8,939 nt of DNA from Alphaproteobacteria bacterium (GTDB lineage: Bacteria; Pseudomonadota; Alphaproteobacteria; Sphingomonadales; Sphingomonadaceae). A program made the translations under genes and the position numbers. Of this stretch, positions 1 to 6,413 are shown in pieces. The stretch spans positions 1-8,939 of the forward strand of contig JAQGLD010000461.1 in the NCBI GenBank assembly GCA_028293055.1, given 5' to 3'. The notes beneath the pieces were generated by a model that was given only the letters and a program-made list of their open reading frames with translations, had not been told where the DNA came from and ran no database searches. Position 1 is the stretch's first letter, and the number at the start of each line of letters is the position of its first letter.

Positions 1-649
1 CGTCATAGGCAAGGCGATGCCCGTTCACGAGGGTGAGGGTGGCGTCGGGTCCGAGGCCCCTCAGGTTCAGGGTCGTCGAATTGTTGATATTGTTGTAGCC
101 GCCCTGCTGGCCGCCGCCGGCCACGCCAGGGTTCGGGCCGCCGGCGAAGTTCTGGAGCAGATAGCGGCTGTAGCCGGCGAGATCGGTGATGCCCTGATCC
201 TGAAGGGCTGCGCGAGTGGATACCGTCACCGGCGAGGCGCTGCGAGCGCCGCGGATGCGGGTCCCGGTGACGACGATCGCCGCATCGTCCGCCGCTACGA
301 AGGGCGAGTCGCTCGACTGCGCCGAACGGCGTCGCACCAGGATCGCGCTGCCGCGATAGTCAGCCTCGAGGTCGCTTTCGCCGAGCGCGGCCCGGATCGC
401 CTCGTTCAGGGTGAGCCGGCCAGTCACCGGAGGCGCGCGGCGGCCCTTCACCGCGTCGGTCGGGAACAGCACCTCGCGGCCCGAGATGCGGGCGATCGCA
501 CGCAGGCTCTCGGCCAGGTCCTGCGCCGGCAGGTCGAACTGAAGCTTGGCCTCGACCTCGGCCGCGCGGGTCGAGGCCGCGATCAGTCCCATCCCGAGCG
601 CTGCAGTGACCAGGCAGCCCGCGCGCCACATCCCCTTGGTGATCTTCAT
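1..649 (-). CDS. TonB-dependent receptor with STN domain, N-terminal part (3' end beyond window)
   Basis: The reading frame starts at ATG 649-647 and stays open for 216 codons to the window edge, so only the N-terminus is seen. It begins with a signal peptide (basic MKITKGMWR, a hydrophobic stretch, then a likely cut after STRA-A near residue 29). An STN domain follows at about residues 35-105 (FDLPAQDLAESLRAIARISG, then LTLNEAIRAAL and SAILVRRR). Next are a TonB-box-like IVVTGTRIRG (about 125-134) and the start of the plug domain (TLNLRGLGPDATLTLVNGHR). Receptors with an STN domain pass a ligand signal to a FecR protein in the periplasm, and fecR/fecI-like genes lie just upstream on the same strand. 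The Shine-Dalgarno sequence is GGAGAGG, 7 nt before the ATG. The glycine- and asparagine-rich stretch around residues 165-190 is common in sphingomonad and Caulobacter receptors. The substrate cannot be told from this part. Confidence 0.93.
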   Translation of the reverse strand, partial: MKITKGMWRAGCLVTAALGMGLIAASTRAAEVEAKLQFDLPAQDLAESLRAIARISGREVLFPTDAVKGRRAPPVTGRLTLNEAIRAALGESDLEADYRGSAILVRRRSAQSSDSPFVAADDAAIVVTGTRIRGARSASPVTVSTRAALQDQGITDLAGYSRYLLQNFAGGPNPGVAGGGQQGGYNNINNSTTLNLRGLGPDATLTLVNGHRLAYD

Positions 650-744
650 GTCTCGGCCTCTCCTGTTGGCCGGCGCGCATGGCCGGCTTCAGGAGCGATT
701 GACGCAGCTTGCGGTCTTCCCCCGGGGTCGGGCGGAAAAAAAGT
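650..744 (-). promoter_or_regulatory. 5' region of the TonB receptor gene, candidate ECF promoter
   Basis: This 95-bp gap separates the fecR stop from the receptor start. Read on the minus strand it holds a T7 tract just after the fecR stop, then a C/G-rich block with GGGGGAAG, and a CGTC about 12 nt later. GGAA and CGTC elements occur in ECF-type promoters, but the spacing here is shorter than usual, so this is only a candidate target of the neighbouring sigma factor. Closer to the start, GCCGGC is repeated at 669-674 and 682-687 and could form a hairpin in the leader. No terminator separates fecR from the receptor gene, so read-through is also possible. Confidence 0.35.
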
Positions 745-1755
745 TCAGCGCTGCCTGAGCACCAGCCTGGCGGGGTCGCTGCGGTCGACCTCGAGGTCGA
801 GAAGCGAGGCGAGCCGGTCGGCCAGCAGGCTGCTGTCGTCGACCCGGAACCGCCCGGAAATGCGCCTGGCAGCGAGCGCGCTGTCCGCGAGTTGGATCGG
901 GCGGAGCGAGGCCCGGTTGGCCTCGTCGATCAGCCGCGCGAGCGGGACCGCTTCATAGTCGCGGCTGTGCGAGCCCTCGCTCGCCCCGGGCGAAGCCGCC
1001 GCAGCCGGCCTGGCCGACCCACGCGCCGCGAAGGAAATGCGATCGCCCGGGACGAGCTTTCGGACGGCCACGGCACCGGTGGCCGGCGCTGGGAGGGCCA
1101 CATCGATGTTGCCGCGGATCAGCTGGACGGTCACCCGGTGGCCGGCGGACAGGGCGACGTCGAACAAGGTGCCCCTTGCGGTGACCGTGCCGCCCCCGGC
1201 ATCGACCAGGAAGGGCCGCCCCTCGTGGAAGACGTCGAAGCGTCCCCGGCCCTCGAGCAGGGTCAGCCGTCGCTCGCTTCGGGTAAAGCGGACCACGAGC
1301 TGCGTTCTTTCGGACAGCAATACCCGGGAGCCGTCCGCCAGTCCGATCTGCCGGCTCTCCCCGGCGGTCGTCGAGACACTTCGCGCGGTTTCGGTCGCGC
1401 CAGTGCCCGGCGAGGGCAGGGCCGTGCGTTCAGGGGTTCCCGCGCCGGGGTGGTGGAGGGTCAGCCACCCTGCCGCGACGACTGCGCCGAGCCCCGATGC
1501 AGCAGCCGCCAGCGCCAGCCGGTGCTGCCGAGCCCGCGCGGGGCGCGGGGTATGGCTGCCGTCCGATAGAATCTTGCCCATCGCGAAGATTTCGGCGGCC
1601 CGGTTATAGGCGCCGCGCTGCGGCGCGCCGCGCGCGAGCCAGGCTTCGAAATCGGCTCGCGAGCGCTCGGCCAATGGTCCCCGCATCCTTGCGAACCATG
1701 CCGACGCCTCGCGCATCAGCGCGTCGCCCTCGTCAGCCGTGCCTCCGCCTGCCAT
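745..1755 (-). CDS. fecR: FecR-family anti-sigma factor / transmembrane signal transducer
   Basis: The 336-aa protein has the FecR layout. A cytoplasmic DUF4880-type N-terminus (about 10-60) contains ASAWFARMRG and FEAWLARGAPQRGAYNRA and would hold the sigma factor. A single membrane segment lies at about 80-100 (LALAAAASGLGAVVAAGWLTL). The periplasmic FecR domain (about 128-225) includes the LADGSRVLLSERTQL and LLEGRGRFDV motifs. The C-terminal region (about 268-330) resembles the receptor-contacting end (LARLIDEANRASLRPIQLAD). In this family, receptor occupancy is relayed through FecR to activate the FecI-type sigma factor. I chose ATG 1755 because it overlaps the sigma factor stop by one base (TGATG), which implies translational coupling. 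An upstream in-frame start at 1806 would lie inside the sigma factor gene and add 17 residues without family character. Confidence 0.92.
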   Translation of the reverse strand: MAGGGTADEGDALMREASAWFARMRGPLAERSRADFEAWLARGAPQRGAYNRAAEIFAMGKILSDGSHTPRPARARQHRLALAAAASGLGAVVAAGWLTLHHPGAGTPERTALPSPGTGATETARSVSTTAGESRQIGLADGSRVLLSERTQLVVRFTRSERRLTLLEGRGRFDVFHEGRPFLVDAGGGTVTARGTLFDVALSAGHRVTVQLIRGNIDVALPAPATGAVAVRKLVPGDRISFAARGSARPAAAASPGASEGSHSRDYEAVPLARLIDEANRASLRPIQLADSALAARRISGRFRVDDSSLLADRLASLLDLEVDRSDPARLVLRQR

Positions 1756-2291
1756 CAGCCTTCGAGCCCCTTGCCGATCCTGAATATGGCCTCGGAAATG
1801 TGCCACTCGACGGTTCGCGGGCTGATGGCAAGACGATCGGCTATCTGTGCATAGGTGAGCCCCTCGGCGCGATGAAGCAGGAACACCTCGCGGGTCCGCG
1901 GCGGAAGCGCGTCGACCAGGCGGCGATAGCGGGTACGAAGCTGTTCGAGTTCGATCGCGTCCGACTGGTCGGCAGGGACCGCCACATCCTGAAGGGGCAG
2001 ATGGGGAGGCAAGGCGGCCCGGCGCCGCGAGCGGTCGATCAGAAGATTGCGGACGATCCGGTTGAGGAAGGCTTCGGGCTGGCGCAGGTGCTGCAGTGCG
2101 CCGCTGCCGAGCAGGCGCGCGAATGCGTCCTGGACGAGCTCGCCGGCTTCCTCGCTTGAGCCGAGGCGTGCCCGCAGGCGCCGCCGCAACCCCGGGCCCT
2201 CGACCCGATAAAGCGCCTCGAGGCGCAGACGCGCGGCATCCCCGTCAGCTGCCGGATCGCCTTCGGGCAGATCTTCCTTGCTGCTCGCCAT
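1755..2291 (-). CDS. fecI: ECF-family RNA polymerase sigma factor, FecI-like
   Basis: The 178-aa size and two-domain layout are those of an ECF sigma factor. Region 2 spans about residues 23-93 (ELVQDAFARLL, then PEAFLNRIVRNLLIDRSRRR, the core-binding and -10 recognition part). Region 4 spans about 115-175 (LPPRTREVFLLHRAEGLTYAQIA), with a helix-turn-helix in LAISPRTVEWHISEAI for the -35 element. The pairing with fecR and an STN-containing TonB receptor places it in the iron-starvation/FecI-like group that directs transcription of the cognate receptor gene. The start is ATG 2291-2289; the Shine-Dalgarno sequence before it is poor, so the exact start is less certain than the identity. The stop overlaps the fecR start by one base. 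Confidence 0.93.
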   Translation of the reverse strand: MASSKEDLPEGDPAADGDAARLRLEALYRVEGPGLRRRLRARLGSSEEAGELVQDAFARLLGSGALQHLRQPEAFLNRIVRNLLIDRSRRRAALPPHLPLQDVAVPADQSDAIELEQLRTRYRRLVDALPPRTREVFLLHRAEGLTYAQIADRLAISPRTVEWHISEAIFRIGKGLEG

Positions 2292-2633
2292 CGAAGATCA
2301 GCAGCGTGATGCAGGGCAGCCGCGCATGACGCGGACGACAGGAAAAGGTCGCACGAGAGCGGATCCCGCGCCGGGCCATTTGCCTGAGGTGAGACACCCG
2401 ACCTTGGATGGACGGGCGCGTGTGATGCCTGGCGGTCGAGTCCGCAACCTGATGCCGGCGTCCAGGCTGCATCGCGATATTGGTCTGTTTTGAGGGGCGG
2501 ATCAATATCCGAGGATCCAGCCTTCGGCTTCGGCAGCGTCTTCGCAGCGCGGCACGACGATTCGAACGCGCGATGCTGCCGTATTTCGTGGGGCCCGAGC
2601 TTGTCCTGCAGGAACCCGGTGCCGTCCCGCCGC
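2292..2633. other. 342-bp gap between fecI and the trypco2-like orphan, no gene seen
   Basis: Neither strand gives an ORF with recognisable protein character here. The gap must contain the fecI promoter (minus strand), but I could not assign -35/-10 boxes. The only structure that stood out is the spaced inverted repeat at 2476-2509. No convincing T-tailed hairpin follows the 2634 stop. Confidence 0.6.
2476..2509. repeat. Inverted repeat GATATTG / CAATATC
   Basis: Perfect 7-bp arms at 2476-2482 and 2503-2509 are separated by 20 bp. The arms are AT-rich against a GC-rich background. It lies about 185-215 bp upstream of the fecI start and could be an operator. The loop is too long for a typical terminator, and there is no following T tract. 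Function unknown. Confidence 0.3.
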
Positions 2634-3086
2634 CTAAAGGCTGAAGACTTCGACGCTGCGCGCCCGGGCCGCGCAAGGGAAGGCAGGCGCGAGGATTTGT
2701 ACTTCGAAGATTTCGAGGGCGCCCGGACCGGCTTCATGCGGCCTTGGTCGGTCGGCGACCGGCAGGAACAGGGGTACGCTGAATGCGACCCGGTTCACGG
2801 CTTCGCTGCGATTCCTTGAAGACTTCGAGCTGCCCAGGGAGGCGTCGATGACCTTCACGTTGAGGCCCGCCCGTCGCGTGCCCATGCAATCATCCTCGGC
2901 GGAGCTGGTCAGCGCGATCTCGAAGGACACCTGGGTTGCCTCGACGTGCGAGTCCGGGGCGCCGCAGGGCTGCAGGACCTGGTTGATGGCAGCCGAGCCC
3001 GGGCCGCCCGGGTAACGCTCCTGGGCTTGCCTGACCCCTTCGATGATGGAGCTCAAGGTCTCGGCGACGAAGGACTGCAGATGCAT
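2634..3086 (-). CDS. Small soluble protein resembling the trypco2-like family, function unknown
   Basis: The 150-aa protein has an N-terminal amphipathic helix (LQSFVAETLSSIIEGVRQAQ, about 3-22). A beta-rich core follows (about 50-107) with VSFEIALTSS, a variable glycine/serine loop, AGLNVKVIDASLG, and a closing strand VNRVAFSVPLFLPV. This helix-plus-sheet layout ending in a Phe-Ser-Val-Pro strand recalls small bacterial proteins of the trypco2-like type, which I remember from work on prokaryotic conflict systems with trypsin-like partners. No protease lies nearby in this window. About 40 residues rich in Pro/Arg/Ala follow the core and look like an extension past the normal end, perhaps from a lost stop. 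The start is ATG 3086, with GGAG 11 nt upstream and a candidate promoter at 3125-3153. I am fairly sure it is a gene; the family call is tentative. Confidence 0.6.
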   Translation of the reverse strand: MHLQSFVAETLSSIIEGVRQAQERYPGGPGSAAINQVLQPCGAPDSHVEATQVSFEIALTSSAEDDCMGTRRAGLNVKVIDASLGSSKSSRNRSEAVNRVAFSVPLFLPVADRPRPHEAGPGALEIFEVQILAPAFPCAARARSVEVFSL

Positions 3087-3094
3087 GATGCTTG

Positions 3095-3125
3095 ATACTC
3101 CAGACGTCTCGGGCGACCGGAGTAT
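3095..3125. repeat. Inverted repeat ATACTCC / GGAGTAT before the trypco2-like gene
   Basis: Perfect 7-bp arms at 3095-3101 and 3119-3125 are separated by 17 bp. Read on the minus strand, the arm nearest the gene contains the GGAG ribosome binding site of the 2634-3086 gene. If the transcript starts upstream, a hairpin could hide this site. If it starts near 3118, as the candidate promoter suggests, the repeat is more likely a DNA operator. Confidence 0.4.
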
Positions 3126-3153
3126 TGTTAAGGGCGATGGAAATTTCCGTCAA
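3125..3153 (-). promoter_or_regulatory. Candidate sigma70-type promoter of the trypco2-like gene
   Basis: On the minus strand a -35 TTGACG (3153-3148) is followed by a 17-bp spacer and a -10 TAACAA (3130-3125). The start codon is about 39 bp past the -10. The spacer contains the perfect palindrome GGAAATTTCC (3139-3148), which overlaps the last base of the -35 box and could be an operator. Confidence 0.45.
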
Positions 3154-3157
3154 TCAG

Positions 3158-3172
3158 GCCCGGAGTCCGGGC
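3158..3172. repeat. 15-bp palindrome GCCCGGA-G-TCCGGGC
   Basis: Perfect 7-bp arms around one central base lie between the gntR stop (3234) and the candidate promoter at 3125-3153. The palindrome could be a weak terminator stem for the upstream operon, but no T tract follows on the minus strand. It could equally be an operator next to the -35 box. The rest of the 3087-3233 gap shows nothing further. Confidence 0.3.
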
Positions 3173-3233
3173 TGTGGATAAGGACCGGGGACGGCTCGGG
3201 CCGCGTCGCCCGACCGCCGCGGGCCTGGCGGGC

Positions 3234-3839
3234 TCAGGGGCGTGGCTGGAGGGAAGCGACGATCTCCGGAGCGAGACGCTCGCGCCTCCGATGGTAGGTG
3301 GCGAGGAGCCGGCGAAGCCGCCCGGGCTGCCATTGGCTGACTTCGCTTTCGATCGCCGCCAGCTCGGCTGCAATGTCGTCGATCACGCCCAGTTCCGCGT
3401 TGCGGATCGGGCGCAGGCGGTCACTGAGGGCGCCGACGGCATCGCTCTGTTCGGGATTGCGGCCAGCGGTGGCGATGGCGCCGAAGACCAGCTCGGCCCG
3501 GTCGACTGGGCCGGCCGGGTCGCTGGCAAGGGAAAGGCCCGGATTCGCAGTTGCGGACATGCTGCGCGTGGCGAGCAGGAGCAGGGCTTCGTTCCAGCGA
3601 TAGAGGTGGCGGAGCCCCAATTCGGTGACGGCCGGAGTGCGGAACCCGTCGCGTCGTGGCGACTCGACGAGGCGCTCGCCGACCAGTCGGTGAAGCGCGT
3701 CGCGCACCGGAGTGATGCTCGCGCTCAGCGTTGCCGCGAGGGCGGCGGGCTCGAGGGCATCGCCCGGCTGCAGCCGGCCGGAACCCAGCTCCATCCGGAT
3801 GGCCCGGTAGACCCGCTCGAATGTTGCCCCCGGGCTCAC
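3234..3839 (-). CDS. GntR-type transcriptional regulator with divergent C-terminal domain
   Basis: The 201-aa protein opens with a clear GntR winged helix-turn-helix (about 7-68): VYRAIRMELGSGRLQPGDAL, then ALAATLSASITPVRDALHRLVGERLVE, then the wing SPRRDGFRTPAV. The rest is alpha-helical like the FadR/FCD group but short, and it has only two histidines. The acidic/histidine metal site of standard FCD domains is therefore not visible, and the effector is unknown. The start is GTG 3839 and lies 28 bp past the stop of the dioxygenase gene, so it is probably the last gene of the luxR1-luxI-phyH operon. An ATGA overlap at 3871-3868 leads only to an 11-codon frame and is not the start. It may regulate its own operon or respond to the product of the dioxygenase; that is inference. 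Confidence 0.82.
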   Translation of the reverse strand: MSPGATFERVYRAIRMELGSGRLQPGDALEPAALAATLSASITPVRDALHRLVGERLVESPRRDGFRTPAVTELGLRHLYRWNEALLLLATRSMSATANPGLSLASDPAGPVDRAELVFGAIATAGRNPEQSDAVGALSDRLRPIRNAELGVIDDIAAELAAIESEVSQWQPGRLRRLLATYHRRRERLAPEIVASLQPRP

Positions 3840-3867
3840 CGCCGATGGACCTGGCAGCGCAGCACGC

Positions 3868-4746
3868 TCATGCGGCCCTCAGTTTCTGGTCGGCGACGAA
3901 CGCCTCGACGCTGTGCTCCTGGTCCGGGCGCAGCGAGTCGGTCGCACCGAGCGGCTCGTCCGCCGCGCCGGACAGGAGGACAGACGGGCACTGCCCTTCA
4001 TAATTGCCGAGATTCGGGCGGTGCTGCCTGTAGCCCACTAGGCCGGCGAGCTCCGGGGAGAAGCGGCGGGCGATCTCGGGCGGATAAGCGAGCCATTGAT
4101 TCTCGTAGGGCTTGAGCCAGCCGAGACAGTAGCTGACGATCGCCCCGCGCCGAATCTCCTTGCTGCGATTGCCGCCGGCGGCGTGCAGCGTCGATCCAAG
4201 GAAAAGGAGCGGCGAGCCGGGAGACAGCTCGATCGGGCTCTCCGCGAAGGGAATCGGCGGAAGCAGCGATCGTGGGCCGTGGCTTTCGGGCCAGACCAGG
4301 GTTGCGCCATTGTCGGCGGTGTAGCGGGTGAACGGCCACATCACATTGACCAGATATTCGATGCTTCCGACCTCGCCGCGCCACATGTCCTGGTCGCGAT
4401 GCGGGAGCTGGGCGAGCGCGCCCGGATGGATTGCGATGCCCTGGGTGAGGTTGAGCTGGATCGTGTCGCACCAGGGCGAGAGGATCTCCTCGGCGATTCC
4501 GGTGATCAGGGGATGCATGACCAGCGATTCGGCGTGGCACGAGCGCCGGAGCAGGCGGCCGAAACGCTTGGTGCGCTCTCCGTAGAAGCCGCCGCGGCAG
4601 AACGGAGTTTCCTCAAAGGCGCAAGCGAGGTCCTGGTCGAGCGCTGCGGTGGTATCCGGCATAAGGTCGGGAATGACGCAATAGCCGTCCGAGAGCAGCC
4701 GCTCGGTCCAGCGATCGACCTCGCGCGCCAGAATCTTCCTGTCCAT
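3868..4746 (-). CDS. Phytanoyl-CoA dioxygenase (PhyH)-family Fe(II)/2-oxoglutarate oxygenase
   Basis: Counted from ATG 4746 (292 aa), the cupin-type oxygenase signature is present. The metal-binding HxD is LPHRDQD (H116, D118), the distal histidine is in GSTLHAAGGN (H188), and a basic residue for 2-oxoglutarate is in EIRRGAIV (about R200). The family-typical block GWLKPYENQWLAYPPE follows. Such enzymes hydroxylate unactivated carbons; this one is probably cytoplasmic, as no signal peptide is seen. The substrate is unknown, but its place 22 bp after luxI suggests a link to the acyl-homoserine lactone or another fatty-acyl compound. I recall luxI-phyH adjacency in Novosphingobium. ATG 4746 has AAGGA 7 nt upstream. 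ATG 4767, one base after the luxI stop and with GAGG 9 nt upstream, would add seven residues and is a real alternative. Confidence 0.9.
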   Translation of the reverse strand: MDRKILAREVDRWTERLLSDGYCVIPDLMPDTTAALDQDLACAFEETPFCRGGFYGERTKRFGRLLRRSCHAESLVMHPLITGIAEEILSPWCDTIQLNLTQGIAIHPGALAQLPHRDQDMWRGEVGSIEYLVNVMWPFTRYTADNGATLVWPESHGPRSLLPPIPFAESPIELSPGSPLLFLGSTLHAAGGNRSKEIRRGAIVSYCLGWLKPYENQWLAYPPEIARRFSPELAGLVGYRQHRPNLGNYEGQCPSVLLSGAADEPLGATDSLRPDQEHSVEAFVADQKLRAA

Positions 4747-4768
4747 TCGTGCGTCCTTTCCGGTCATG

Positions 4769-5383
4769 TCAGGCTGCCTCGAGCGCGCCCTGGAGCATGT
4801 CCGGGGCGTAGATCTTGTTCCAGGAGAGCAAAGCGGGGGTGTTCTCGCCGATCTCGATCCTCAGGGCGCCGAGCATCCGTCCCCCGATCTGGCGCGGCAG
4901 GCCGAGCGGACTGCAGCGCCAGCCAAAGGCGAGGATCTGCTGCAGCCAGCCGACTTCGGCGACTCCGCTGAAGGCGTGGATGCCGTTGTCGATCGCATAG
5001 TCGACCATCGCCGAGACGAGCCGGTTGCGAGCGATCAGGCGGCTCGTCGCATCCTGCTCGCGGTCGAGGCAGAATCGGGTGATCTCGAAGATTCCTGCGC
5101 CGCGCGGGGGGCGGTCGGCGCAGAGCTGGGGGAACAGGGTGTCGAGAATGTGCGGCCGCATTGTCGGCAGCAGCCGCGCCGATCCCCTATGGCGCCCCTC
5201 GCCATCGGTCACGATGACATAGATCGCATTCTCGTCGTCGAACTGGTCGATCTCGTAGCGGCCGTCGAGCACCGGCACGTCCCAGCGCAGCAGGTCGACG
5301 AAGACTCGCTTGCGCGCCTCGAACATGGCGCGCAGCAGACGATGGTCGGAATGATTCCGACGCCCTTCCATGATGATGGCCAC
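4769..5383 (-). CDS. luxI: Acyl-homoserine-lactone synthase (LuxI family)
   Basis: The 204-aa protein makes an N-acyl-homoserine lactone from S-adenosylmethionine and an acyl donor. The conserved LuxI residues are in place: R24, F28 and W34 in ARKRVFVDLLRW, the acidic pair D46 and D49 in EIDQFDDE, R70 in GSARLLPT, F84 in LDTLFPQL, and E100 and R103 in FEITRF. The acyl-chain specificity cannot be read from sequence. The start is GTG 5383 because AAGGAG lies 6 nt upstream; ATG at codon 5 lacks such a site. It follows luxR1 by 74 bp on the same strand and precedes the PhyH-type oxygenase almost directly. The ribosome binding site lies in one arm of a short inverted repeat (5388-5409). Confidence 0.96.
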   Translation of the reverse strand: MAIIMEGRRNHSDHRLLRAMFEARKRVFVDLLRWDVPVLDGRYEIDQFDDENAIYVIVTDGEGRHRGSARLLPTMRPHILDTLFPQLCADRPPRGAGIFEITRFCLDREQDATSRLIARNRLVSAMVDYAIDNGIHAFSGVAEVGWLQQILAFGWRCSPLGLPRQIGGRMLGALRIEIGENTPALLSWNKIYAPDMLQGALEAA

Positions 5384-5387
5384 GGAC

Positions 5388-5409
5388 AGCTCCTTTTGCT
5401 TGGGGAGCT
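5388..5409 (-). promoter_or_regulatory. Hairpin that could mask the luxI ribosome binding site
   Basis: The arms AGCTCC (5404-5409 on the minus strand) and GGAGCT (5388-5393) are perfect complements with a 10-nt loop. The second arm holds the Shine-Dalgarno GGAG of luxI. The stem is only 6 bp and could be chance. The 5384-5457 gap otherwise holds only a TTCTTGGA octamer (minus strand, 5441-5448) shared with the palindrome at 6421-6439. Confidence 0.35.
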
Positions 5410-5457
5410 ATCATCGCGCCGAACAGGGGCGTCGCGATATTCCAAGAAATGGGGGTA

Positions 5458-6201
5458 TCAGCGGCTCAGAATGTCGGTGAAGCAGATGATTCCGTCATAC
5501 AAGGCATGGACCGCGAGCTGGGTGCGCTTGCTCACCCCGTAGCGCTCGCGGGCATGCTTGAGGTGCTGGATGACCGTGTCCCGGCGAAGGCCAAGGATGC
5601 GGGCAATCTCCCAATCCGTCTTGCCGCGCGCAGCCCAGTAGAGGCAGTCGCGCTGCCGGTCGGTCAGCTTTGGCAGGTCGGACGCTCCCCGGCCACGCAT
5701 TCGCCAAAGGCCGCGCGCGCGCTCGAAGGCGTAGGTGCCGATCAGCTGCGCGAAGAACATCTCGTGCTCGGGAAAGGCATTGCCGGCGGCGGTGGCGAAC
5801 GAGCAGGAGCCGTGCGACTCGCCGGGGACATTGGCCGGGACGGTAAATCCGTCGCCCAGGCCCTGGCTCCCGGCAAGCTTCAGGACGAGCCGGTCGCGCG
5901 GCGTGAGATGGATCATTGCCGGGAGGCTCGACCATGCGAACCCGGCGCTGGTGACATGGCTCGCGCGGTGGACGGGATCTGACGGGCCAAGCTGCTCGCG
6001 GTCGAACCAGGCCGCCCAGTCGGGCGGATAATTGTGGAGGCGTATCACCGGCTGGGGCGCGCGCAGGATGTCGACATGGTGGGTAAGCGCGAAATAGGCG
6101 AAGCCCATTTCGCGGCAGATGTCCGCCAGCCTCTCGGCCAGCGCTCCCTCGCACTGAGCTTCGCCCATGTGGCGGATGAACGCCTCGAGCCTGTCGAACA
6201 T
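5458..6201 (-). CDS. luxR: LuxR-family quorum-sensing regulator (luxR1)
   Basis: The 247-aa protein has an N-terminal autoinducer-binding domain (about 5-165) and a C-terminal LuxR helix-turn-helix (about 178-240; GKTDWEIARILGLRRDTV). In the signal pocket, Y58, W62, D75, P76 and W90 match TraR Y53, W57, D70, P71 and W85. The position of TraR Y61 is phenylalanine (F66). The conserved glutamate at the start of the DNA-binding domain (TraR E178) is glutamine here (Q183). It lies 74 bp upstream of luxI, so luxI probably makes its ligand. ATG 6201 gives a normal LuxR length; only a TTG at 6291 would be longer, adding 30 residues without family character. The Shine-Dalgarno sequence is weak. It is homologous along its whole length to the divergent luxR2. 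Confidence 0.93.
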   Translation of the reverse strand: MFDRLEAFIRHMGEAQCEGALAERLADICREMGFAYFALTHHVDILRAPQPVIRLHNYPPDWAAWFDREQLGPSDPVHRASHVTSAGFAWSSLPAMIHLTPRDRLVLKLAGSQGLGDGFTVPANVPGESHGSCSFATAAGNAFPEHEMFFAQLIGTYAFERARGLWRMRGRGASDLPKLTDRQRDCLYWAARGKTDWEIARILGLRRDTVIQHLKHARERYGVSKRTQLAVHALYDGIICFTDILSR

Positions 6202-6413
6202 GCCTGCAACCGCGCTCTGCGCTCCCGCGGGGCGGTCCAAGTACGCTGGTCCGCGGGACGCCCTCTCTCTGTCTTCGCAAGCGGGTCTCAACCGCCGGCA
6301 AAGACGATCACTCAGGAATGCATGTTGATCCCACCGCCCCAGCAGAGGGTGATGCTGCGCTTCTTTCTGGCTTGCCTCCCCTCAGTCCTCCATATCATGG
6401 ACTTCGTATACGC

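Noticed and set aside
17..958. Long plus-strand open frame over the receptor and fecR
   Set aside because: Arg/Ala/Gly-rich translation without domain character; the minus strand here encodes an unmistakable STN/TonB receptor and FecR.
709..1569. 286-codon plus-strand frame opposite fecR
   Set aside because: A mirror of the GC-rich fecR coding strand, with no family features.
2039..2737. 232-codon minus-strand frame across the fecI-orphan gap
   Set aside because: Composition is Ser/Arg/Ala-rich and it overlaps fecI in another frame. No motif is recognisable, so the gap was left without a gene.
2890..3153. 87-codon frame overlapping the trypco2-like gene, with a plausible looking N-terminus
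   Set aside because: After about 25 residues it becomes Arg/Gly/Pro-rich and runs opposite to the better supported frame at 2634-3086.
4096..4971. Long plus-strand frame opposite the oxygenase and luxI
   Set aside because: Both minus-strand genes show catalytic motifs; the plus-strand translation shows none.
3234..5383. Lasso-peptide or other RiPP cluster (GntR, TonB receptor and FecIR can accompany these)
   Set aside because: No precursor peptide, cyclase, protease or isopeptidase gene was found in the window.
5436..5454. Lux box upstream of luxI
   Set aside because: Only the octamer TTCTTGGA is shared with the 6421-6439 palindrome; dyad symmetry around it is poor, so it was mentioned but not called.
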